In this document: one piece after another, positions 48,005-57,288 of the stretch | Numbering within the stretch: the first letter of the stretch is position 1 | Layout: every line of letters begins with the position of its first letter | NCBI GenBank assembly: GCA_944324465.1 | Contig: CALUWI010000009.1 | Location: forward strand, 62,001 to 126,000 | Direction of reading: 5' to 3' | DNA: 64,000 nt | From: an uncultured Mucispirillum sp. | Lineage (GTDB): Bacteria > Chrysiogenota > Deferribacteres > Deferribacterales > Mucispirillaceae | The notes under the pieces: model-generated | What the model was told of the DNA's origin: nothing | Databases searched by the model: none | Seen by the model: only the letters and a program-made list of their open reading frames with translations | Made by a program: the position numbers and the translations under genes

Positions 48005-49660
48005 GTGAAGAAAAATATTTTACTAATATCTTTGTATCTAATTACAGTATTACTTTTTAGTTCCTGTAAAAATAAGCCTGAAAAAGAGGCTGTGCAGGAA
48101 ATAAATATAGAGCCGGCAGAACAGGCGGCAGTAGAAATACCTTATGGTGATGCATTATCTACTGGAGAAATTGCAGAACCAATAAACCTGATTCCTGCCC
48201 TTGCATCAGATTCTGCAAGCCATAATGTAACTCAGTATATTTATAATGGTTTAGTAAAATATGATAAAGATTTAAATTTAGTTGGTGATTTAGCAGAACG
48301 CTGGGAAATATCTGAAGATAAAAAAGTTTTTACATTTTACCTAAAAAAAGGTGTAAAATGGCATGACGGAGTAGAATTTACAGCAGATGATGTAAAGTTT
48401 ACTTATGAGTTTATGATTTCAGATGATACACCAACTGCCTATGATGGTGATTTTAGAGCTGTAGAAAGTGTAGAGGTTATAGACAGATACACAGTAAAAG
48501 TTACTTATAAGGAAGTATTATCCCCTGCACTTGCAAGCTGGGGTATATGGATGATGCCACGCCATGCTTTAAAAGATAAACCAAGCCGCTCTCCACTGCA
48601 AAGGAAGCCAATAGGCACAGGTCCATATAAACTGGAATCCTGGAAAGCAGGACAGTCTATTACATTAACAGCCTTTCATGATTATTTTGAAGGCAGACCA
48701 AAAATAGAAAAAATATTTATAAGAGTTATTCCTAACCAGACAACTCAGTTTTTAGAGCTTTTAAACGGCTCAATAGACATTATGGGTATGACACCTAAAC
48801 AGGATGCTCTTGATACAAATACACCAAAATATACAGCAAATTATAATACATATTCTTTTCTTGATTTTTCATATACTTATGTAGGCTATAATTTTAAAAG
48901 AGCGCCATTTGATAATAAGCTTGTCCGCCGTGCATTAACTCATGCTATCAATAAGCAGAGCATAGTAGACGGGCTGCTTTATGGTAAAGGTATTGTGGCA
49001 GAAGGTCCATATAAGCCTGATTCATTCTGGTATAACCCAAATGCAAAAGGTCCAGAATATAATGTGGAAAAAGCAAAAGCACTGCTTGCAGAAGCCGGCT
49101 TTAAAGATACAGATGGTGACGGAATACTCGAATATAATGGCAAAAAGTTTCAGATAGAATTAATGACTAACTTAAATAACGATGTTCGCGGTAAAATTGC
49201 AGAGCTTGTTCAGCAAAGCTGGGCTCGTATCGGCATAGATGTGCAGATAAAAGTTTTAGAATGGGCAACAATGCTTGGAGAGCTGAATAAAAGCAACTTT
49301 CAGGCAGTTATTTTAGGCTGGTCTACTGTTTTAGACCCAGACCAGTATGATATATGGGCAACAGAGCGATGCGGTGGTAATGGTCAGAATTATATCTGCT
49401 ATAGCAATGAAGAAGTAGACAGACTTTTAATAGAGGGCAGAAAAGTTTTTGACAATGAAGAAAGAAGGCTCTATTATGACAAAGTACAGGAAATGTTAGC
49501 TGATGAGCAGCCATACACATTTTTATATTTCCCATACAGTAATATTGCTCTTAACAAGCGTTTTCAAAATGTAGAGCCTGCAAAAGCTGGTATCACATAT
49601 AACTTTATAGACTGGTATGTGCCACAGCAGTATCAGAAATACAAAGTAATGGTGGAATAA
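48005..49660 (+). CDS. Peptide ABC transporter substrate-binding lipoprotein
   Basis: Family 5 solute-binding protein (DppA/OppA type). A lipoprotein signal ends in LLFSSC; motifs such as GEIAEPINLIPALASDSASHNVTQYIYNGLVKYDKDLNLVGDLAERWEISEDKKVFTFYLKKGVKWHDGVEFTADDVKFTYE and RPIGTGPYKLESW are diagnostic. A GTG at 48005 is preferred over GTG at 47999 since AAAAGG then lies at a proper distance. No permease or ATPase genes adjoin, so it must pair with components encoded elsewhere. The next gene begins after a G11 tract. Confidence 0.88.
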   Translation: MKKNILLISLYLITVLLFSSCKNKPEKEAVQEINIEPAEQAAVEIPYGDALSTGEIAEPINLIPALASDSASHNVTQYIYNGLVKYDKDLNLVGDLAERWEISEDKKVFTFYLKKGVKWHDGVEFTADDVKFTYEFMISDDTPTAYDGDFRAVESVEVIDRYTVKVTYKEVLSPALASWGIWMMPRHALKDKPSRSPLQRKPIGTGPYKLESWKAGQSITLTAFHDYFEGRPKIEKIFIRVIPNQTTQFLELLNGSIDIMGMTPKQDALDTNTPKYTANYNTYSFLDFSYTYVGYNFKRAPFDNKLVRRALTHAINKQSIVDGLLYGKGIVAEGPYKPDSFWYNPNAKGPEYNVEKAKALLAEAGFKDTDGDGILEYNGKKFQIELMTNLNNDVRGKIAELVQQSWARIGIDVQIKVLEWATMLGELNKSNFQAVILGWSTVLDPDQYDIWATERCGGNGQNYICYSNEEVDRLLIEGRKVFDNEERRLYYDKVQEMLADEQPYTFLYFPYSNIALNKRFQNVEPAKAGITYNFIDWYVPQQYQKYKVMVE

Positions 49661-49666
49661 AGGATA

Positions 49667-49677
49667 GGGGGGGGGGG
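49667..49677. repeat. Poly-G tract, 11 G, in the leader of an RgpF-like gene
   Basis: Eleven consecutive G lie between the preceding stop codon (49658-49660) and the GTG start at 49684, six bases before it. Length changes would alter spacing in the ribosome binding region rather than reading frame. It is the longest of seven such tracts. Confidence 0.9.
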
Positions 49678-49683
49678 AATGTA

Positions 49684-50601
49684 GTGAAGCGAATTTGTCT
49701 TTTTGCAGGATATAACAGTAAAGGTATAATAGAAGATTATGCTCTTTATTATTTGCAGGAGCTTTCAAAAATATCAGATGTATATTATTTAGCAGATAAT
49801 AAAATACTGCCGGAAGAACTTGAAAAACTAACACCTTATGTAAAAGGCGCTTATGGATACAGCCATGGCAAGTATGACTTTGGCTCATGGCAGGAGTTAA
49901 TAAATAAAATCAGCTGGGAAAAGCTCGCAGAATATGATGAGCTGATACTAACAAATGACAGCGTATTTGGTCCTTTATATAATTTTCAAGAATTTATAGA
50001 AGGGATAGAAAAAGACAAAGAGTGGGACTTATGCGGGATAAATACTGCCTATGACTTCCACACATGGCATTTAAGCAGCTACTTCCTGGTTTTAAGAAAA
50101 AAAGGATTTTTATCAGATACATTTAAAGAGCATATAAGCTCTATAGAAAAAGAAGATGATGTTAAAAAGGTAATAGAAAAATATGAAATAGGGCTTTCCA
50201 AAAAAATGGTGGAAGCGGGCTTTTCTGTCAAGAATGCAGTTAAGTTTAGAAAAAATATTTATCTTTCCTGGCGTAATTTTTATCTTGCAGGTTCTCCGTT
50301 TATTAAACGGAAAATTTTTAATGATGAGCTGTTTCTAATCTGCAAAACTCTAGGATGGGAAAAGTTCCTAAAAAAATATGCAAAATATAATACATCACTT
50401 CTATATAACTATGTAAATGAATTTAAAAGCAGATTTAGAATATTCAGGCTTTTAAATAACAAAATTTTCTGGCAGTATGCATGTAAAGGGATAATTAAAA
50501 TAGTTTTTACAAAAGAAAGAAAACTTATTCGCATATTTGGCATATACCTGCTTAATGTTTATAACTATGACAATAATAAAATAAAACTGGTGGAGAGGTA
50601 G
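49684..50601 (+). CDS. RgpF-like (rhamnan synthesis F) glycan enzyme
   Basis: A 305-residue protein of the RgpF family, which takes part in rhamnose-glucose polysaccharide and other surface glycan assembly. Conserved features: MKRICLFAGYNSKG start, YDFGSWQELINKI, LILTNDSVFGPLYN and WDLCGINTAYDFHTWHLSSYFLV. The 3' part is a basic region. Only GTG at 49684 is available as start in this frame. It has a close paralogue at 59728-60629 (same MKRICLFAGY opening and motif series). The G11 tract in its leader may tune translation. Confidence 0.75.
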   Translation: MKRICLFAGYNSKGIIEDYALYYLQELSKISDVYYLADNKILPEELEKLTPYVKGAYGYSHGKYDFGSWQELINKISWEKLAEYDELILTNDSVFGPLYNFQEFIEGIEKDKEWDLCGINTAYDFHTWHLSSYFLVLRKKGFLSDTFKEHISSIEKEDDVKKVIEKYEIGLSKKMVEAGFSVKNAVKFRKNIYLSWRNFYLAGSPFIKRKIFNDELFLICKTLGWEKFLKKYAKYNTSLLYNYVNEFKSRFRIFRLLNNKIFWQYACKGIIKIVFTKERKLIRIFGIYLLNVYNYDNNKIKLVER

Positions 50602-50604
50602 AAT

Positions 50605-51021
50605 ATGGACAACTGCAGATTAATTGAGCTTACATCTCATGGAGATAACCGCGGAAGTTTAATAGCTTTAGAAAAAGAGCATAATGTCCCTTTTGATATA
50701 AAAAGAGTATTTTATATTTATGATACTAAAAGAGGAACTCCAAGGGGGCAGCATGCAAATAAAAAATCAGAGCAGATGCTTATATGTGTAAGTGGTTCCT
50801 GCAAAGTAAAAGTTGATAATGGAAAAGGTATACAGGAAATTTATGAATTAAATACACCAGAAGTGGCTCTATATACAGGTACTATGCTTTGGCGGGAAAT
50901 GTATGACTTTTCACAAGGATGCGTTTTAATGGTGATAGCAAGTGAATACTATAATCCAGAAGAATATATAAGGGACTATAAACAATTTATAACAATGATA
51001 AATGGGGGGGGGAATAATTAA
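50605..51021 (+). CDS. fdtA: FdtA/WxcM-like dTDP-sugar 3,4-ketoisomerase
   Basis: A 138-residue cupin that converts dTDP-4-keto-6-deoxyglucose to the 3-keto isomer. Patterns HGDNRGSLIALEKEHNVPFDIKRVFYIYDTKRGTPRGQHANKKSEQMLICVSGSCKVKVDNGKG match the family; the usual active-site HAH is HAN, a form I believe occurs in a subgroup. Together with the following acetyltransferase and aminotransferase this suggests dTDP-Fuc3NAc or -Qui3NAc synthesis. The last codons run through a G9 tract (51004-51012) so that residues 134-136 are Gly. Confidence 0.78.
   Translation: MDNCRLIELTSHGDNRGSLIALEKEHNVPFDIKRVFYIYDTKRGTPRGQHANKKSEQMLICVSGSCKVKVDNGKGIQEIYELNTPEVALYTGTMLWREMYDFSQGCVLMVIASEYYNPEEYIRDYKQFITMINGGGNN
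51004..51012. repeat. Poly-G tract, 9 G, at the 3' end of the ketoisomerase gene
   Basis: In the present length the frame closes with TAA directly before the next ATG. One G more would end the protein one codon earlier (GGG GAA TAA); one G fewer would run out of frame about 15-20 codons into the acetyltransferase gene. Confidence 0.85.
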
Positions 51022-51480
51022 ATGTTTATACATCCGCTTTCTGATGTTCAAAGTAAAAATATAGGGCAGGATACAAAAATATGGCAGTTTTGTGTTGTGC
51101 TTGTAAAAGCTGTAATTGGTAAAAACTGCAATATATGTGCTCATGTTCTAATAGAAAATGATGTAATTATAGGCGATAATGTTACTGTCAAAAGCGGTGT
51201 TCAGCTGTGGGACGGTATTCGTATAGAAGATAATGTTTTTATTGGTCCAAATGTAACATTCACTAATGATTTATACCCACGCTCAAAAAAATATCCAGAA
51301 AAATTCCTTCAAACAATAGTAAAAAAGGGAGCATCAATTGGAGCAAATGCAACCATTATTCCTGGTATTACTATCGGAGAAAATGCTATGATAGCAGCAG
51401 GAAGCATTGTAACAAAAGATGTGCCAGCTAATACTTTATATAAAACTAAAATAAATGTAGAGACTAGGAGTCTAATATGA
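51022..51480 (+). CDS. Left-handed beta-helix acetyltransferase (sugar N-acetyltransferase)
   Basis: A 152-residue hexapeptide-repeat acyltransferase, with repeats from about residue 17 ([67 protein letters not shown]) and a late [33 protein letters not shown]. This matches the WbbJ/FdtC type that acetylates the 3-amino of dTDP-3-amino-3,6-dideoxyhexoses. ATG follows the ketoisomerase stop codon directly and its end overlaps the aminotransferase start by four bases. Confidence 0.8.
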   Translation: MFIHPLSDVQSKNIGQDTKIWQFCVVLVKAVIGKNCNICAHVLIENDVIIGDNVTVKSGVQLWDGIRIEDNVFIGPNVTFTNDLYPRSKKYPEKFLQTIVKKGASIGANATIIPGITIGENAMIAAGSIVTKDVPANTLYKTKINVETRSLI

Positions 51481-52556
51481 TTAAATTTTTAGATTTATAC
51501 AAAATAAATGAAAGGCACAGAAAAGAAATAGATGAAAGAATAAAAAAGGTATTAGACAGCGGCTGGTATTTACTGGGAAAAGAAAATGATGAATTTTGTA
51601 ATAATTTTGCAAAATTCTGTGGTGCAAAATATGCTGTAGGTGTAGCAAATGGACTTGATGCCTTAAAACTTGCTATTATGGCTTTAGGCTTTAAAAATGG
51701 CGATGAAATATTAGTGCCGTCAAATACATATATTGCTTCAATTTTAGCAATAAGTGAATGTGACTGTAAACCTGTTTTAGTTGAACCTGATATTAATACA
51801 TATAATATAAACCATGCTTTAATAGAAGCAAAAATTACAGATAAAACAAAAGCGGTTTTAGTGGTGCATTTATACGGTCAGGCAGTAGATATGACAAATA
51901 TTAAAGCTGTGGCTGAAAAATATAATTTAAAAATAATAGAAGATGCAGCTCAAGCACATGGAGCAAGTCATAAGGGAATAAAAACAGGAAATCTTGGTGA
52001 TATTGCAGGTTTTTCTTTTTATCCTGGTAAAAATTTAGGCTGTTTAGGTGACGGCGGTGCTGTTACTACAAATAATGAAGAACTTTATAATAAAGTAAAA
52101 GCATTAAGAAATTACGGCTCACATAAAAAATATGAAAACTTGTATATAGGTCTAAATTCCAGATTAGATGAAATACAGGCAGCAGTATTAGATGTAAAAT
52201 TAAAATATTTAAATAATGATAATGATTACAGAAGAAAAATAGCAAAATATTATATAGAAAATATAAAAAATGAAAAAATAATACTTCCAAACTACAACGA
52301 TGAACATGTTTATCATATTTTTGCAGTTAGAACAGAAAAAAGAGATGAGCTGCAAAACTATCTTAAAGAAAACGGCATAGAAACATTAATACACTATCCT
52401 ATCCCGCCACATAAACAGGTATGTTATAAAGGAATATTAGGGGACAGCTATCCAATCAGTGAAGAAATACACAGAACTATATTAAGCATGCCAATTTCTC
52501 CAGTCATAACAATGGAAGAAGCAGAAAATGTAGTCAAAGTATTAAATAATTACTAA
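51477..52556 (+). CDS. fdtB: DegT/DnrJ/EryC1 family PLP-dependent sugar aminotransferase (FdtB-like)
   Basis: A 359-residue aminotransferase. The PLP Lys lies in [44 protein letters not shown] and [20 protein letters not shown] are further family marks. In the Fdt or Qdt pathway such an enzyme aminates the 3-keto sugar made by FdtA. The stop codon shares its last base with the next ATG. Confidence 0.82.
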   Translation: MIKFLDLYKINERHRKEIDERIKKVLDSGWYLLGKENDEFCNNFAKFCGAKYAVGVANGLDALKLAIMALGFKNGDEILVPSNTYIASILAISECDCKPVLVEPDINTYNINHALIEAKITDKTKAVLVVHLYGQAVDMTNIKAVAEKYNLKIIEDAAQAHGASHKGIKTGNLGDIAGFSFYPGKNLGCLGDGGAVTTNNEELYNKVKALRNYGSHKKYENLYIGLNSRLDEIQAAVLDVKLKYLNNDNDYRRKIAKYYIENIKNEKIILPNYNDEHVYHIFAVRTEKRDELQNYLKENGIETLIHYPIPPHKQVCYKGILGDSYPISEEIHRTILSMPISPVITMEEAENVVKVLNNY

Positions 52557-53611
52557 TGGTATATATAATGGAAAATAATATAAAAGTATCTGTAATAATA
52601 CCAGTGTATAATGCTGGAAAATATTTAAAGCAGTGTATAGATTCTCTAGTAATGCAGTCGCTAGCAGAAATGGAAATAATTTTTGTAAATGACTGTTCCC
52701 CATGCAGCGATGATGAAGAGCTTATTATGCAGTATATGGAAAAAGACAGTAGAATTAAATATATTAAACATGAACAGAATAAAGGCACTGCTGGTGCAAT
52801 AAATACTGGGCTTGAAAACTGCTCTGGAAAATATGTTACAATTGTTGGAAATGACGACTATCTGCTGGATAATAAATGTTATGAGTATCTTTTTGCAGAG
52901 GCAGATAAAAGTAATGCAGATGTAGCTGGCTTTGGAGCATATTCTTTTAATGACGGAAATGACAGGGATAGAGTGCAGATATATAAAAACTCATATTACA
53001 AAAAAGCACGTAAAGTTAACCCAGAACACTTTCCATCAGAAGTTACATGGAATAAACTTTTTAAAACAGACACTATCAAAAAAAATGATTTACAGTTTAA
53101 TACAAATGCAAAATATGAAGATATTGAGTTTTGGTACAGGTATGTAATCACAGTTAATCCTGTAATGGTTTATATAGATAAAAATTACTATATGTACAGA
53201 CAACGAGCAAACTCTGTAATGTCTACACCTGCAAATTATATTAAAAGATTTGATGTTTATAAAATGATATATAACTTTATAAAAGCAAATAATAAAGAAA
53301 AAGAATACAGAACAAATATAATAAAATGGTTTAATTATCCAGAACAGTATGAATATTTCACTGATGAAATAAAAGATATATACAGGCAGCATTCAATAGA
53401 GTTTATGAAAGAAATAAATGTAACAGCAGATGAAATATTTAATTTTTTAGATATGAGAGTATTTAAGCTATTTTTCAGTGATAAATTTATTACAGAAAAA
53501 TACAGTGAAGTAATTGAAAATTATAAATCAGTAAAATATAAATATATAAAAGTAAATGTGTTATTCTATAAGTTAAAAAGAGAAATTAAAAGACTGATTG
53601 GAAAATTTTGA
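52556..53611 (+). CDS. Family 2 glycosyltransferase
   Basis: A 351-residue GT-A enzyme: VSVIIPVYNAGKYLKQCIDSLVMQS, FVNDCSP, GTAGAINTGLENCSGKYVTIVGNDDYLL with the acidic metal site. The C-terminal 120 residues are basic and hydrophobic, ending in KLKREIKRLIGKF, like the GT2 at 60639 with which it shares the same layout. ATG at 52556 gives TAATG coupling; ATG at 52568 is an alternative. No poly-G tract. Confidence 0.87.
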   Translation: MVYIMENNIKVSVIIPVYNAGKYLKQCIDSLVMQSLAEMEIIFVNDCSPCSDDEELIMQYMEKDSRIKYIKHEQNKGTAGAINTGLENCSGKYVTIVGNDDYLLDNKCYEYLFAEADKSNADVAGFGAYSFNDGNDRDRVQIYKNSYYKKARKVNPEHFPSEVTWNKLFKTDTIKKNDLQFNTNAKYEDIEFWYRYVITVNPVMVYIDKNYYMYRQRANSVMSTPANYIKRFDVYKMIYNFIKANNKEKEYRTNIIKWFNYPEQYEYFTDEIKDIYRQHSIEFMKEINVTADEIFNFLDMRVFKLFFSDKFITEKYSEVIENYKSVKYKYIKVNVLFYKLKREIKRLIGKF

Positions 53612-53620
53612 GGTTAAAAT

Positions 53621-54469
53621 ATGAAAATATCAGTAATAATGCTTACATATAACCATGAAGATTACATTGAAAAGGCAGTAAAAAGTGTATGTGCACAGCA
53701 GGGTGATTTTGAGCTTGAAATCATAATAGGTGATGACTGCTCAAAAGATAATACTGCTGCAATTATAGAAAAGCTGTCAAAAGCACACAAAGAAATAAAA
53801 ATATTCAGACCAGAAAAAAATATCGGTATGCATGAAAATCTAAAAACATGCTTATCACTTGCACAAGGCGATTATATAGCGATGTGTGAGGGAGATGACT
53901 GGTATATAAGCCCTTATAAGCTGCAAATGCAGATGGAATTTTTAGAAAATCATAAAGACTGTGTAATGTGCAGCCACAGCTATATAGAATATAATCAAAA
54001 AGAAGATAAATACAGCACAGTAAATTATCAGCAGGAATATAATGGTGGGGGGGGGATATATACTTTTGAACAGTTAGTAGTAGAATATAAATGGTCTAAT
54101 TTTACTACATATATGTATAGAAAAGAATTGATAGATAAACTGCCAGAGTTTATATGGGAGCTTAATGGAGCCGATTACAGTTTTAATATGCATTGTGCAG
54201 TTTATGGCAGCCTTGGTATTATTAAAGAACCTTTAAGTGTATATAGAGCAGGCATTGGCCAGTGGTCAAGTTTATCACAAGTAAAGCAGCAGCAGGATAC
54301 ATTAGATTTTGCATATAAATCTAAAGAGCATTTTCACAAATATTATAATGGTAAGTATGATGATATATTCGATAAAAGAATTGAAAAATCCATTAAAAAT
54401 TTAAAAAGAGTTAAAGCAAAGGCATTTAAAAATAAAATAAGAAGATTTTTTAAAATAAAAGAGAAGTAA
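53621..54469 (+). CDS. Family 2 glycosyltransferase with a G9 tract
   Basis: A 282-residue GT2: MKISVIMLTYNHEDYIEKAVKSVCAQ, IIGDDCSKDNT, NIGMHENLKTCLSLAQGDYIAMCEGDDWYISPYKL with GDDWY as metal site. A G9 run at 54047-54055 encodes Gly143-145 in YNGGGGIYTFEQL, in the linker beyond the nucleotide-binding half. The present length keeps the frame open through the end, so the gene is ON. Losing or gaining one G would truncate it about halfway. Confidence 0.85.
   Translation: MKISVIMLTYNHEDYIEKAVKSVCAQQGDFELEIIIGDDCSKDNTAAIIEKLSKAHKEIKIFRPEKNIGMHENLKTCLSLAQGDYIAMCEGDDWYISPYKLQMQMEFLENHKDCVMCSHSYIEYNQKEDKYSTVNYQQEYNGGGGIYTFEQLVVEYKWSNFTTYMYRKELIDKLPEFIWELNGADYSFNMHCAVYGSLGIIKEPLSVYRAGIGQWSSLSQVKQQQDTLDFAYKSKEHFHKYYNGKYDDIFDKRIEKSIKNLKRVKAKAFKNKIRRFFKIKEK
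54047..54055. repeat. Poly-G tract, 9 G, inside a GT2 gene (frame ON)
   Basis: Nine G after AATGGT in the middle of the GT2 at 53621-54469; codons GGG GGG GGG in the open frame. It is exactly nine like most others in the locus. Confidence 0.88.
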
Positions 54470-54548
54470 ATTTAAATTATTTATAAATGAATTTTCTATA
54501 AAAAATTTTTCTACAAAAAGATATAACTACAAATATAAGGGATAAAGT

Positions 54549-56003
54549 ATGGTATTCAGCTCTTTCACCTTTTTGGTGTATTTTCTTCCATTTACACTGA
54601 TTGTTTTATATTTGCTGCCACATAAATATAGAAATATATTCTTATTAATAATGAGCCTAATATTTTATATGTGGAGCAGTCCACAGTATCTGCTTGTAAT
54701 GATTGGAGTTATAATTATCAACTATTTTGTTGGCATATATATAGATAAGTATGATATAATTGGGGGGGGGCAAAGTAAAAAATTAAAAAGTAGAATATTG
54801 ATTATTGGTATTGTTGTAAATGTATTAGTGCTTTTTATTTTCAAATATTTATCTTTTACTATAAATAGTCTTAGTGAAGCAGCACAAATGCTTGGTTTTA
54901 ATGGCTGGACATTTACAAATATAGTCCTGCCTGTTGGTATTTCTTTCTATATTTTTCAAAGTATTTCGTATCTTGTAGATATTTATAGAAAAGATGCGCC
55001 TGTTCAAAAAAGTATAAAAAATTTAGCCTTATATATTTCCATGTTTCCACAGCTTGTAGCAGGACCAATTGTAAGGTATAATTCAATAGCACAGGATATA
55101 GAGAGAAAAAGAGAAATTTCTTTTGATGTATTTATACTTGGTTTAAAGATTTTTATTATAGGGCTTGCTAAAAAAGTGCTGATAGCAAACCAAATGGCTG
55201 TAATTGCTGATACTATGTTTACTCAAGATGCTGCCTATTTAACTGCTTTAAATGCCTGGATAGGCGCGCTGGCATATACATTTCAAATATATTTTGATTT
55301 CAGCGGTTATTCTGATATGGCAATAGGTCTTGGCTTAATGATAGGCTTTAAATTTCCACTTAACTTTAATTACCCATATATATCATACAGCATAACAGAC
55401 TTCTGGAGGCGGTGGCATATTTCTCTTTCCAGCTGGTTTAGGGACTATGTATATATACCTCTTGGTGGAAACAGAGTAAAAATATCTAGAATGTATTTAA
55501 ATCTTTTAATTGTATTTATAATTACAGGGATATGGCATGGAGCAAACTGGACATTTTTAGTATGGGGCTTATTTCATGGTTTTTTCTTAGTCCTTGAAAA
55601 GTTTACAGGGCTTAATAAAATGGAAAAATATAAGCCTTTTCGATGGATAATAACTATGGTTATTGTAATTACTGCATGGGTATTTTTCAGGGCAGATACA
55701 ATACATGATGCATTACTTTATATAAAAGCAATGTTTGGATTTAACAGTAATGGAGAGATGCTTATTTTAAGCAAGCTTTATTTAAATAATCCTGCTTTTT
55801 ACATATTAATGATTGTGGGAATAATTGGTTCAACACCACTTATTAAAAAATATTTTATAAAAAATATTGATGCATTCAACCCTGTAAATGTATCTGAAAA
55901 GGTTTTATATCTGCAGAATATTATAATAATCGTATTTTTTGCAGCAGTTTATATAATGCTTGCAAATAATACATATAATCCATTTATTTATTTCAGATTT
56001 TAG
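54549..56003 (+). CDS. MBOAT family O-acyltransferase (AlgI-like) with a G9 tract
   Basis: A 484-residue polytopic protein, about ten hydrophobic segments. The MBOAT marks include WRRWHISLSSWFRDYVYIPLGGNRV and IWHGANWTFLVWGLFHGFF with the catalytic His, as in AlgI, which passes acetyl groups across the inner membrane for alginate or peptidoglycan/polysaccharide O-acetylation. The G9 run 54762-54770 encodes Gly72-74 near the second loop and is in frame (ON). The next gene is AlgJ/AlgX-like, the usual partner. Confidence 0.88.
   Translation: MVFSSFTFLVYFLPFTLIVLYLLPHKYRNIFLLIMSLIFYMWSSPQYLLVMIGVIIINYFVGIYIDKYDIIGGGQSKKLKSRILIIGIVVNVLVLFIFKYLSFTINSLSEAAQMLGFNGWTFTNIVLPVGISFYIFQSISYLVDIYRKDAPVQKSIKNLALYISMFPQLVAGPIVRYNSIAQDIERKREISFDVFILGLKIFIIGLAKKVLIANQMAVIADTMFTQDAAYLTALNAWIGALAYTFQIYFDFSGYSDMAIGLGLMIGFKFPLNFNYPYISYSITDFWRRWHISLSSWFRDYVYIPLGGNRVKISRMYLNLLIVFIITGIWHGANWTFLVWGLFHGFFLVLEKFTGLNKMEKYKPFRWIITMVIVITAWVFFRADTIHDALLYIKAMFGFNSNGEMLILSKLYLNNPAFYILMIVGIIGSTPLIKKYFIKNIDAFNPVNVSEKVLYLQNIIIIVFFAAVYIMLANNTYNPFIYFRF
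54762..54770. repeat. Poly-G tract, 9 G, inside the MBOAT gene (frame ON)
   Basis: T then nine G then CAAAG. The run lies in codons 72-74, in a loop after the second or third membrane segment, so a length change would truncate the acyltransferase early and turn it OFF. Confidence 0.88.
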
Positions 56004-56011
56004 GTGCTGAT

Positions 56012-57250
56012 ATGAAAAAAATAACTTTATTAGTAATATTAATTTATATTATAAATTTGGTCTTAGTTTTACTTATAGACGAAGATATAAATAAACTTAT
56101 TTCAATATTATTCATAAGTATTATATATGCAGCACTATATATATGTATTATAAAAATATACAGAAAAACGAAAAGGGCAGATAATATATTATTTTTTGCA
56201 TTTATAATTATTATAACAATGCAGGGCTTAATATTTTTTAACTATAAAAATACTGTAAGCAGTATAGAAAACAGAGTTTTAGCATCGCTGCCAGAGGTAA
56301 ATTTATTCCATGAAAATTTTGCAGAAGAAATGGATGCATATATAAATGACCGAATAGGTTTAAGGAATGAGGCAGTAAAAATATACGGTATAATTCCATA
56401 TATAAAAGATTACAATATACAAGATAAAGTAATTAAAGGAATAAATGGCTGGCTATATTTAAATGATGGAGATAGTTATCTTTATTATCAAGGAGTAAAA
56501 AACTATACAGATGAAAAATTAGAGCAAATAAAAAGTAATATAAAAAGTAATATGGAATTCTGTGAAAAAAATAATATAAAATTAATAACAATAATACCAC
56601 CAGATAAAACAACTGTTTATCCAGAATATTATAACCCATATATTAAAAAACTGCCTGGAAAGACAAATTATGAAATATTAAAAGAATTCATTGAAAATAC
56701 ATTTCCAAATAAAAATATTATACTACCATATAATGAGATAATAAATGCAAAGCAAGATAAAGTAATATACTTTTCAAAAGATTCTCACTGGAATTCTTAT
56801 GGTGCATATTCAGGCTATAAAGTTCTGGCAGAAGCTATAGCAGAAGTATTTCCTGCATATAAAATAATTAGTGAAAAAGATATTATAAAATGTGATAGAA
56901 GTGAGTATACTTATAATGATTTAGAAAAAATGCTTGGAATAAAAAATATTACAAAAGATAACAGCACAGATATTTGTCCAAAAGAAAAAAATATATTAGA
57001 TTTAAGATATGAAAATGCCCATAAAACTATATGGTGGCAAAAATCATATGGAAGTAAGGATGCTCCAAAAATACTTTTAGTCCATGATTCGTTTATGGTC
57101 GAGCTTGCACCTTTTATAGAAAAAGGAGCATTAGCAATAGGCAGTATATGGACTTATGATAAAGATTTTAATAAAATATCAGATATGATATTATCATTTA
57201 AGCCTGATTTAATTATATGGGAGCGCGTAGAAAGACTATGGGCTGATTAA
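56012..57250 (+). CDS. AlgJ/AlgX-like SGNH-type acetyl-transfer protein (DHHW family)
   Basis: A 412-residue protein with three N-terminal hydrophobic segments and a long extracytoplasmic part. Family marks: NRVLASLPEVN, YINDRIGLRNEAVKIYG, DGDSYLYYQG, DSHWNSYGAYSGYKVLAEAI (the DxHW motif) and LVHDSFMVEL. These proteins work with an MBOAT partner such as AlgI to O-acetylate surface glycans. It follows the MBOAT gene by eight bases and converges with a GT gene. Confidence 0.8.
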   Translation: MKKITLLVILIYIINLVLVLLIDEDINKLISILFISIIYAALYICIIKIYRKTKRADNILFFAFIIIITMQGLIFFNYKNTVSSIENRVLASLPEVNLFHENFAEEMDAYINDRIGLRNEAVKIYGIIPYIKDYNIQDKVIKGINGWLYLNDGDSYLYYQGVKNYTDEKLEQIKSNIKSNMEFCEKNNIKLITIIPPDKTTVYPEYYNPYIKKLPGKTNYEILKEFIENTFPNKNIILPYNEIINAKQDKVIYFSKDSHWNSYGAYSGYKVLAEAIAEVFPAYKIISEKDIIKCDRSEYTYNDLEKMLGIKNITKDNSTDICPKEKNILDLRYENAHKTIWWQKSYGSKDAPKILLVHDSFMVELAPFIEKGALAIGSIWTYDKDFNKISDMILSFKPDLIIWERVERLWAD

Positions 57251-57288
57251 TTAACTGCATTAAATTTTTATATCAAAATAATTTTTAA

